From: Acanthosoma haemorrhoidale
Lineage: Eukaryota > Arthropoda > Insecta > Hemiptera > Acanthosomatidae
DNA: 64,000 bases
Assembly: GCA_930367205.1 (NCBI GenBank)
Contig: OV884009.1
Span: 37,829,841-37,893,840, forward strand
Reading direction: 5' to 3'
Position 1 is the first letter of the stretch. Every line of letters begins with the position of its first letter. Below the pieces are notes generated by a model. The model worked only from the letters and a program-made list of their open reading frames with translations. It was not told where the DNA came from and did not search any database. Below are positions 38,004 through 48,395 of the stretch, one piece after another. The position numbers were made by a program, and so were the translations under genes.

Positions 38004-39085
38004 CTACAGGTCTTGGGCTTTTGGGTCTACGGGGCCGGCAGGAGAGTTGACCTTTCTTGGTTGCTCCCCTCTTGGGGTCGGTCGACTCCTACAGTCTCGT
38101 GCAAAAGGCCCCTCCTTTCCGCATGCGAAGCATTGACGATTCTGCCGGTCACCTGCCCCCCTAGGCGTCGGTGCGGGGCCCTGGAGGCATCCTCTCGCTA
38201 AGTGTCCTTCCTGCCCACAGCGGTAACATCTCAACGGGGTTCTTCCTGTTGGCCTTACCAAGTATACTTCTCCTTGTACCGCGTCGTGCGAGCTATTTCC
38301 GTTCTCTGCTGTAATCATAGCATCGGCCCCTACTCCAAATACGTCTCTGTGGCCCTTACTTCCTTTATTGCTACCCTCATTTCCGTCAAACGGTTCCGCC
38401 CTCATGATGGCCTCCTCAAGCGTGGTTGGAGCCAAAGCTTGCATTAGCCTCGCCGTTTCGGGCAAGAGTCCTCTCCGGAAAGCCGCTAGCACTCTACTTC
38501 CAATGTGCTTTGAGAGTATGTCTCGCTCTTCTACCCCGTCTATATCGGCAATTAGCCGGGCTCCAATTGCTCTGACTCTGTCGGCGAAAACCCTGGCTGG
38601 CTCGATTGTTCCTTGTCTCGCTTCACTCATGTCTCCTTCTAGTTTTTCTCTCGCTCTGGGATCCTCGAATCTCTTCACCACTTCTTTCTTCAGGATATCG
38701 TAAGGCGCTCCCTCTTCTACTAGCTCTGGCTTAGACTCGAGGAACTTCTCAGCCACTCCACCCAGTTTCTGTTCTGCAATCATTATTTTGTCCTGCTCCG
38801 TCCAATTCCCTACTGCACTTATCTTCTCTAACTTCTGAAAAACTGAGTGACCGATCCACTTCCCGGGGTCCCTGTCCAAGGCTTGACCAGGTTCTGCAAC
38901 CCTAGGTCCCGTTTTCCCCGGCTCCCCGGTTCTCCTTTCTCCAGTTGAGCCGTCATCGCACTGGTCCGTTGGGCTAAGGACTCTTTCTCGTACTTCAGAG
39001 TTTCATTTTCCTCGGCAAACTTCTGGTTTGCCGCTCGTAGCTGTTTCACCAACTTCTCCAGTTCCGCTTGCTTTGCTTTCGCCAT
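38004..39085 (-). pseudogene. gag with two zinc knuckles
   Basis: It starts MAKAKQAELEKLVKQLRAAN with a predicted coiled coil of about 50 residues, the first long open frame after the 5' LTR. A frame change near 38905-38925, in a run of T and C, splits it. The rest carries a capsid-like helical region (VFQKLEKISAVGNWTEQDK, DILKKEVVKRFEDPRAREKL), then two CCHC knuckles, CYRCGQEGHLARGC and CFACGKEGPFARDC, and stops at 38004. The second knuckle has GPF where GHF is usual, so its His is replaced by Pro. Gag packages element RNA and forms the particle. Confidence 0.85.
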
Positions 39086-39137
39086 TTTCGAGCTTGGTCA
39101 CAACTTCTGTGCTATAGGGATATTCTTGCAACCCTAC

Positions 39138-39156
39138 CCCACACCTGACACCAATT
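39138..39156 (-). promoter_or_regulatory. Primer-binding site region
   Basis: On the minus strand, AATTGGTGTCAGGTGTGG follows directly after the 5' LTR. TGGTGTCAG is a common start of the tRNA primer-binding site in animal Gypsy elements. The matching tRNA was not determined. Confidence 0.55.
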
Positions 39157-39412
39157 TGTAACCCCTGGCTCCTTTCCTAGACTCGTCGAGGAACGCTGAA
39201 AAGGATGGTTGGCAAGCTAAAGGAACTTCACACGGATTTAGGAAAATTATAACCGAGAATATGGAGAACACCTCTAAACATTTTTTTATTAAAAAAAAAA
39301 AATCACATGTAAATCGATACTTCAATCTAAAATTAACAGCAGGTAGCAAAATTATAAAATATTAATGGAAACCTCAAATAATACAAGTTAATACCATTTC
39401 AGAACGGTTACA
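39157..39412 (-). repeat. 5' LTR with 119-bp extra segment (256 bp)
   Basis: Same ends as the 3' LTR, with an extra AT-rich segment of 119 bp between GAGAAT and AATACAAG. The segment is bordered by AAT on both sides, so it is either a small insertion here or a microhomology deletion in the other LTR. Outside it the two LTRs differ by about one base (AATTAT versus AATAAT). Confidence 0.85.
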
Positions 39413-39567
39413 AATAATTTAAAAAGTATTATTTCAGAACAAATTGGTGACCTCTCCCTCCAAATGTTTTTTTTTTTTTTTGAAAAATCTATACATATTT
39501 AAAAACAATTACAATGTGCCCTATATGAGACTGGGGTGCCTCCTGGGACCTGGTATCTGCTCTCACC

Positions 39568-42104
<2,537 letters not shown>

Positions 42105-42250
42105 GCATCTTTGTACTTTGGGCTGTTCATGATTTAGCCTCCCCAAAATATTTATTTATTGATAAAATATCATTTAACAGTCCACGTTTCGCCTGTTCAT
42201 GCGTCACCAGGACTGAGAAAGTTGTATGTAATAACATGTTTAACCTATTT
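42105..42250 (-). repeat. Outer inverted-repeat arm (left) with hammerhead-like motif
   Basis: The reverse complement matches 43315-43450: ACTTTCTCAGTCCTG, ACAGGCGAAA and TGTTAAATGATATTTT occur in both. The motif reads on the minus strand as GTCCTGGTGACGCATGAACA followed by GGCGAAACG. Confidence 0.6.
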
Positions 42251-42407
42251 ACGTATGTACCAAATTGGATTGGTATCTTTATTACATAATTAGGAAAAAA
42301 TAAGAATAACGCTTTGTTTATCTTAAAACACTCAAACTTTTTTTCCAAATTTGTATCTAATAAAAGTACCGTCCAATTCGGTACATACAGGTTAAACATG
42401 TTATTAC
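42228..42407. repeat. Short inverted repeat, 36-42-bp arms
   Basis: GTAATAACATGTTTAACC at 42228 and GGTTAAACATGTTATTAC at 42390-42407 are exact reverse complements. The match continues imperfectly into GTATGTACC.AATTGGA, enclosing about 100 bp. Confidence 0.65.
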
Positions 42408-42429
42408 ATTTTCAATGTGGTTTGTATTC

Positions 42430-42915
42430 TTGAACTCACCCCTTCCAAGTCCATGAAATTCCATAGTAACCTATCCAACTACCCTAATCCCGTAGCGCAG
42501 TCATTGCACTGCACCACTCATCCTTATAATCCTCCTTGGAGACTGAAACGGCAGTGGCCTCGTGACCTGCTATAAATGCGTTACAGTGGGAGTCCTGGCA
42601 ATTGCCAGTTTCTCCAATCATGTCCTGAGCGTATGCGGCTTTTGCGCTCTTCGTCAGCCTCCACTGGCTCGTATCCGATGACGCGGCTGACGGAGGAGCG
42701 TGGGGGAATTTCCCAAGACTCCGCTTCCTCTTTCGCATGCGAGGGAGGTGACAACCATGTGGATTTGGGAGGCCTCTGTGCTGTTTGTAGATATTGTATG
42801 AATGAGCGAGTGAATGATGAATTGTAAATATGGTATGAATGAGAACATTTATCTCAATTGCTTATTGCCTAATAAGGCAGTTTGTAATTTTAGCACAATA
42901 AAAAAGTAAAAAAAA
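42430..42915 (+). mobile_element. LINE family A 3' end, copy 2
   Basis: It contains the C-terminal coding remnant (MKFHSNLSNYPNPV..., HPYNPPWRLKRQWPRDLL then a stop near 42570), the shared 3' UTR, the hairpin TTGCCTAATAAGGCA and an A-rich tail. The coding end is like that of Jockey/CR1-type reverse transcriptase ORFs. It is heavily 5'-truncated and inactive, and lies between the arms of the outer inverted repeat. Confidence 0.7.
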
Positions 42916-42919
42916 AAAT

Positions 42920-43267
42920 GTGGTTTGTTTAATAAAGTTTGAGTATCTTCCTAATACGTTTGTTGACAACTATATTATGACAACTGGCAACATTTCGCCT
43001 ATTCAGCAATCATCAAGGATTGTAACTAACTTCAATTCGTAAATAATTGTTTTTAATAATTTATCCACGATGTTCTTGAATGCGGAAAATCCAGCTCTTC
43101 CGCTTTTGTAATATTATTATATTAAATATAGCTTGAGCCCCTTTGTGAATTAAAGTTAGTTACAGTCCTTGACGATGGCTGAATAGTCGAAAGGTTGACA
43201 GTGTTTATGGTATAGTTGTCAATAAAAATAATACAAAGAGAATCAAGCTTTATTTAACAAACTACAG
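42920..43267. repeat. Inner imperfect palindrome with a hammerhead-like motif in each arm
   Basis: The left arm (42920-43040) and right arm (about 43150-43267) are inverted copies. GTTGACAACTATA faces TATAGTTGTCAA, TGTAACTAACTT faces AAGTTAGTTACA, and outer GTTTGTTTAATAAAG faces CTTTATTTAACAAAC. Each arm holds GATG, a short hairpin and CGAAA. The loop is about 110 bp. Confidence 0.65.
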
Positions 43268-43314
43268 TGAAAATATACACAAGTAAATGTCTCTTATCAA
43301 ACATCAACACCATG

Positions 43315-43450
43315 GAAAATAACATGTTATTATAGACAACAACTTTCTCAGTCCTGATGATACCTGATGATAACAGGCGAAAGGTTGTCTGTTAAATGAT
43401 ATTTTGTCAATAAAACAACATTTAGGAAAACTTTAAAACCCCAAAGTGCA
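43315..43450 (+). repeat. Outer inverted-repeat arm (right) with hammerhead-like motif
   Basis: Partner of 42105-42250. It holds an exact CTGATGA at 43354-43360, a hairpin CCTG..CAGG, and GAAA at 43379-43382. Confidence 0.6.
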
Positions 43451-43629
43451 AATATAATTTTTTTTTTTAATTTTAAGTAAAGTATCTTATTGAAGGTCTC
43501 AACTCTTATGCGTCTGGACTTATTTCTTAAATAATTAAAACTGTCAATATCAATGAGTATAGGAGTTTGTCGGGGAATCGGCTTAGGTTGATGAAAAAGA
43601 GCTGTTAGGTCTTCTGCAAACCTACTAGT

Positions 43630-43685
43630 TGACAAAGTTTCGATATACCATGTTCGCCTGCATCAGATCCTTGTGTGACAAGGAG
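43630..43685 (-). repeat. Dispersed hammerhead-like motif, diverged
   Basis: The minus strand reads ATCTGATGCAGGCGAACATG followed by GTATATCGAAACTTTGTCAA, the same layout of CTGATG, spacer and CGAAAC as neighbouring motifs. Confidence 0.4.
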
Positions 43686-44330
43686 GTTAGCGTCAACTGT
43701 TTAAGATTTTTAGCTGTCTTCTTAAGTCGATCTCCCCAAAAGCCTTCTACTCATTTATATACTCACGGCTAACAGTTAACTCCCAGTCTTTAATATCGTT
43801 TTTGCTATCTTTAAAATATTTTTATACTTTAGCTTAAGCTTTTTATCTTTTGAAAAGGTGATTATCAGTTTGATGAAGCTTGCTATAAGAAGTACGTTTT
43901 GTGGCCCTCACGCCACAAATGATGTCAATTGTACGATCATTTTTTTTTTTATGGTTGTCTCAGCTACGAAGAAATACTTTATCGAATAAAATAAGTACAA
44001 ATAGGGAAATACTTCTTTACTGCACCATATGTCGGAATTTTAAGGAGAATAGGAACTTACTTACATCTAACAGGTATATGGTTAAAATAATTAAACAAGA
44101 AGAATTTTAATTAAACAATACAGAAAACAGGACCGCGCGATGGGGCACAACCTCTGATAAATACTCGTAAGCGTTTTTTTCTGTTTTGGTTTTTTTCTTG
44201 GAAACCACTTAAATTATTTATCTGAGACAAAACACAGTATGTACGTGTGTTGAATTGGGCTTTTTTTGAACTGCACCAGGGCTCCATTTTATGGAGTATT
44301 TTTATATTCTAGTTCGTCTCTTCGAACAAT
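43686..44330. other. AT-rich DNA
   Basis: Nothing was recognised. Confidence 0.35.
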
Positions 44331-44331
44331 C

Positions 44332-44740
44332 TTTTTATTGACAATACACATTCTACAATTTAGACCAATATATATGTATATATATATACAATATTACATT
44401 TTAGAACATGGTACGTAAGGATTTTATGTGTTTAAAAGTAACATAGTACAATAAATAAAATATAATAAGATTTGATTTAATAAAAAAAACGATTGAGTAA
44501 AATAATAAAAATAGTATAACAACAAACCTGAGAAAGTTATTGTCTGTTTTAAGATATGTTGACATGTTTTTGTATGTACCGAACTCGTAACTGTACTGTA
44601 AAAAGTATAAAATGGTAAATTTATTGAATACAAAGGAACATTATCAATATTCAACTTCCTTTCACAGTTAAGTTAAGTGTTGTCCTAGTGATGCCTGAAT
44701 AGGCGAAACGTTGATTGTAGAAGATGCATTGTCAAAACCT
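44332..44740 (+). repeat. Element ending in a hammerhead-like motif
   Basis: Short inverted ends face each other: TTGACAATACACATTCTACA at 44338 and TGTAGAAGATGCATTGTCAA at 44716. The motif GTCCTAGTGATGCCTGAATA, then GGCGAAACGTTG, lies at 44682-44713 just inside the right end. Confidence 0.5.
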
Positions 44741-44890
44741 ACTGCAAAGGAACGCTCTCCACCAACGCTGAGACTAGCGTGGACGAACGTAAATATGACA
44801 TAATGCAGGAGCAATGGAAACACTGAGTGAGAAGCTGGGTGAAAAAAATGAGCAAAAAACCGATTCATCCAATCAAAGGAACCGAAGAGC
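44737..44890 (-). repeat. Dispersed repeat, inverted partner of 45330-45480
   Basis: The reverse complement shares CTCACTCAGTGTTTCCATTG, CTTCCACGCTAG-like sequence, GTTGGTGGAGAGC and GTTCCTTTGCAGTAGGT with the plus-strand copy. Confidence 0.65.
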
Positions 44891-45329
44891 ATTAAATTCT
44901 GCGTAAAATGAGACTTTATATATAAAAATTACTTTCGTTATAAGGTTAGATAGCTTCTCCTGTAGTTGCCGATATTTTTTCTACGTTTGATAGTATGTGA
45001 AAGTCCTGTTTGAAGAACAATAAGCTCTAAGTAAATGTTGTGGAGCATTTAATTCTGCGTTCAATGATATACTAATACATACAAAGTAAAAAAAATACCC
45101 TTATTTATTAAACATAATAAAATAAATTGAACAGAATAATAATAAATAAAATTATGTAGTAATAATAGAATTATGTCGTAATGAGAGACTGAAAATCCAT
45201 AATGAAGAACATGGGGAGAACAATTCAAGAGGCTATTATACGTAGACCATTACACATTATACATAGAACATTAGGGCAGTCGAGTAACCTATTCAAGTAT
45301 CACTCGTATTTTGCGCGTTTTGGTGGGTT

Positions 45330-45480
45330 CCATGCTCTCTGCAGTTTTCTCTTGGCCATCTTCATCCTCACTCAGTGTTTCCATTGCTTCTGCATCAAGT
45401 CAACGTCCTGTCCTTCCACGCTAGGCTCGGCGGGAATGGTTGGTGGAGAGCAAGCGCACGGCGTTCCTTTGCAGTAGGTA
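45330..45480 (+). repeat. Dispersed repeat, inverted partner of 44737-44890
   Basis: See the partner. Both end in GTTCCTTTGCAGTAGGT, so they probably share an element terminus. No protein family was recognised in either. Confidence 0.65.
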
Positions 45481-46510
45481 TGATCTCAAAGAATGGTAAT
45501 ATCATGCATCGTGTGCTGGAGGCAGAGAAGCCAAACTTAAATTGGTTTTTATCATTTAGCAAAAGGTTTATACTTCATGGGATACAATGACTCTTCACAG
45601 CTTCCATGTAGTGACTAAAATGTCTGCCGAGCTTATGTAATTTCTCTTTCCTGGCCATCCGGGTTCATGAACAGCTGAACAATCCCTAAAAGTTTCTCAT
45701 CCTTCAAAAGCCATTCAACAAATTTTCATTACCTAAATAATGAAGATATGCCACCGCCGCTTAAGACTTGAAGAAACAAGAGGCTGTTTTTGATGGAATC
45801 TGAATATTTCAAACTGCCGGAACTACATCAGGTGTTTTGTATGTGTCCCTTTCTAGGTTTCAAGAACACAATATTTGAAGAAGGAGAATCTAGTACAAGT
45901 ATTTTTATAAGATTATTTATACTGAGGCATTTTTCAATAAAGCACTTCTTTTTTCAAAAAAACTCCAGACAGTAGTGAAAATCGCTCTTACTTACTAGCA
46001 AAAGTTCAAAAAAACGACGGCGACTTCTGCTGGTAAGTGAATTTTTATGTATTGGCACTCATTTTAACATGAATTTAATGCTCTAAAAATTTTATATAAA
46101 CGGTTTCTTTGATTAGGTGAAGAGTTTTTTTTATCTATTTTGATGAAACTAAAGAAACTTTTAATTATTAGCACCAAATATTTTGACCTAACCATCAGCA
46201 CTCGCCTTTGATCATAAGCTCGCCTTTCTTTGAATGATGAAGCCGAAAGAAGAATTGGACTTTCATCCAGCCAGGGGTGTTTTGGGTGGTGGGGTGAAAT
46301 TCACAGGTGTGCGACAGGTAGCCGAGTCGGCAGGAAAGCAAAGGACAGAAAGGCCCTTAACAGGGGATATATAACTGTGCCAAACTTTTACACTTGATGG
46401 GAATTCAGCCAGCAGTCCTAGCAATAAATAATGTCAGGCATTTTTATTGGAAGGCGGAATGCCCAAGAACCCATCAACAATATTTTGTATTTTTTTTATC
46501 TGAGTGTCTA
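45481..46510. other. AT-rich DNA
   Basis: No supported gene. Short ORFs show no recognisable domain. Confidence 0.35.
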
Positions 46511-46529
46511 TACTATATATGTCTGATGT

Positions 46530-47246
46530 TAGGGTGACATCCATTACCCCAGGAAACAGCCTCGTATATCTGGGCGTTAAGATGGACCGTCGCCACTGTC
46601 CGGCTTCATGAAGGCGACAATGTTCTTACTGCTTAGCAACAGGCAACAAAACTGGCCGACTACTACGCTAGGGACATTACGGCTAGGACGGGCTACTACC
46701 TACCTCCTCCGGTAGATGCTGAACAGAACCACATGTTTGTATCACCGAAGCAGCTCAAGGCGATTCTTTGCCCACCAGCCAACAACCTAGTATATCTGGG
46801 GATTAAAATGGACACACACCTCCGTTTTAGTAACCATTTTGCGAGAAAGTTGAAGCAAACCAGCACGAAGTCTTACCGGCTTACGCATTTACTGACTTCG
46901 CCCAATCTATCACTGCGTCTAAAGCTATTGATATACAAGAGTATACTCAGGCCTACACTGCTGTATGGTGTACCGCTTTTTCGTCATCTGACGTATACGA
47001 CAGCTCGGCGACTCCAACAATTCCAAAACGGTATACTGATGAAAGTGGTCAGAAATACTTCATTCGAGCAGCAGAGCAACAGTGAGCTTCACGAGATCTT
47101 TGAGCTGCCTAAGGTGGATGAATTCAACTAACGTACACATATCAAATTTTTCAACTCCCTGCAATACCTGACAAACCCGTTGTTTAACACGATAACCCCC
47201 GCTCCGTTCCCCCATCGATGGCAAGACGCAGTCGAGTCAGGAACGT
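46530..47246 (+). pseudogene. Jockey-type LINE reverse transcriptase C-terminus, fragment 1
   Basis: From 46733 a frame reads VSPKQLKAILCPPANNLVYL, then LKLLIYKSILRPTLLYGVPL, ARRLQQFQNGILMKVVR and SELHEIFELPKVDEFN. A stop follows, then IKFFNSLQYLTNPL and FPHRWQDAVESG. This is the thumb and C-terminal part of a Jockey-clade reverse transcriptase (YLGV.LD, K..IYK..IRP.L.YG, LQ..QN). A scrambled piece before 46733 (NSLVYLGVKMD near 46560) repeats the same motif, so the 5' end is rearranged. It has no 3' UTR, because it joins fragment 2 directly. Confidence 0.8.
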
Positions 47247-47591
47247 TTATGATTACGCCTTAAGCTAATGATATATAAGAGTGTACTCAGGCCTGCTCTG
47301 CTGTACGGTGCACCGCTTTTTCGTCATTTGACCGAATCGGCAGCGAGACGACTCCAACAATTTCAGAACGGAATCCTCATGAAAGTGGTCAGACACACTA
47401 CATTCGAGCAGCGGAGAAACAGTGAATTACACGAGAACTTTGAGCTGCCTACGGTGGATGAATTCATTCGCTGTAGACATATCAAATTCTTTGACTCCCT
47501 ACAACACATGACAAACCCCGTGTTAAACACGATTACTCCCGGCCCGTTCCCCCATCGATGGCAGCAAGCAGTCGAGGCAGGAACGTTATAG
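47247..47591 (+). pseudogene. Jockey-type LINE reverse transcriptase C-terminus, fragment 2
   Basis: This second partial copy of the same family starts at LRLKLMIYKSVLRPALLYGA and stays open to a TAG at 47589. Motifs include ARRLQQFQNGILMKVVRHT, SELHENFELPTVDEFI and FPHRWQQAVEAGTL. It ends at the natural stop seen in the family and is followed by the 3' UTR. It is joined head to tail to fragment 1 within the shared CGTCTAAAGCT-like sequence. Confidence 0.85.
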
Positions 47592-47870
47592 TTTGTAAGT
47601 TGAGTTTTTAGTTATATTTCCCTTTTTTCAACCCGAAGGTGAGCTCTATCACCGAGTCCAGTCTATTGTATTTGTAATTTTAACTATAAAACGAAAAATG
47701 TTTAGTTCTACCCTCCTTCAAATGCATGTTATGCCAGGCAGGAAAAGGAGCCATAAATCTGTAAATTTGTTCTTGCTATTGTTCATTTGTTTGTAAAAAT
47801 GTTTAAATGAAGGGGCGTTGAACCAAAAAATAAAAATAAAGCAAGAGCTCCATTACTTTAAAATTGTAAA
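47592..47870 (+). mobile_element. 3' UTR of the Jockey-type LINE
   Basis: It contains the hairpin GGTGAGCTCTATCACC, which also occurs as GGTGAGCCCCATCACC at 63388 after another copy, and ends in AAAAAATAAAAATAAA. The hairpin is probably the recognition structure of this family. Confidence 0.7.
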
Positions 47871-48264
47871 AATAAAACTTGTATAATATAAATACATTAA
47901 AACTATATTTTATGTCTCTCCGATAAATGTTTTTACTGACCAAACATCCATTAAATAAACGGAATGGCTGAAGTTTAAGATAAAGTAATTAGTGGGTTAA
48001 TATTGGCCTCCGTATGGTGATTATTATTTATTGTTTTCATTTTGTTCGGTTTTATTTTCCATTTATTAAAATAGATGTTGATTTTTTTTTTTTCATTTGT
48101 GCCTTTATTCCATTTACTCTTAAAATTTCAGATAGATTGATTAATTTTACAGTTGCTATCTCATATCGCACATTACCAGTTATTCGTGGGACATCTTTAT
48201 TGCGGTATTGACCCCAATATAATATACAGTTATCATATTAACAATTAACAGCCAATGAAAAAAT

Positions 48265-48395
48265 GATTGGTAATGTTGGAACTCGAACCCGTCTAGGTCC
48301 ATTCGAGGCCGGATAGCTCAGGTGGTGGAGAACCCGACTTGATATTGGGGAGGACCCGGTTTCGAGTCCCGCTATTGGTGTCAATATTTTTTTCT
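48265..48395 (+). mobile_element. tRNA-derived SINE head, partly mirrored
   Basis: On the plus strand, TAGCTCAGGTGG (48314) fits Pol III box A and GGTTTCGAGTCCC (48358) fits box B with one extra T. Between them CCCGACTTGATATTGGG folds as an anticodon arm with a CTTGATA loop (anticodon TGA, serine). There is no matching acceptor stem, so it is not a working tRNA. A T-run follows at 48385-48391. On the minus strand just upstream, GGGTTCGAGTTCC is a second box-B-like block, so the 3' half is mirrored. Confidence 0.6.

Larger units (their letters stand above)
33397..39412 (-). mobile_element. Ty3/Gypsy LTR retrotransposon, minus strand
   Basis: A 6.0-kb element bounded by direct repeats running TGTAAC..GTTACA. 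On the minus strand it reads 5' LTR, primer-binding region, gag, protease, RT, RNase H, integrase, polypurine tract, 3' LTR. That domain order (integrase last) is the Ty3/Gypsy order. Its GC content is plainly higher than the surrounding DNA. The reading frames are broken by a few single-base frame changes and one stop, but the domains are well preserved, which suggests a fairly young copy. It is inserted about 340 bp right of the tandem array. Confidence 0.95.

Noticed and set aside
48306..48393. Functional tRNA-Ser gene
   Set aside because: There is no matching acceptor stem and box B has an extra base, so a SINE head fits better.
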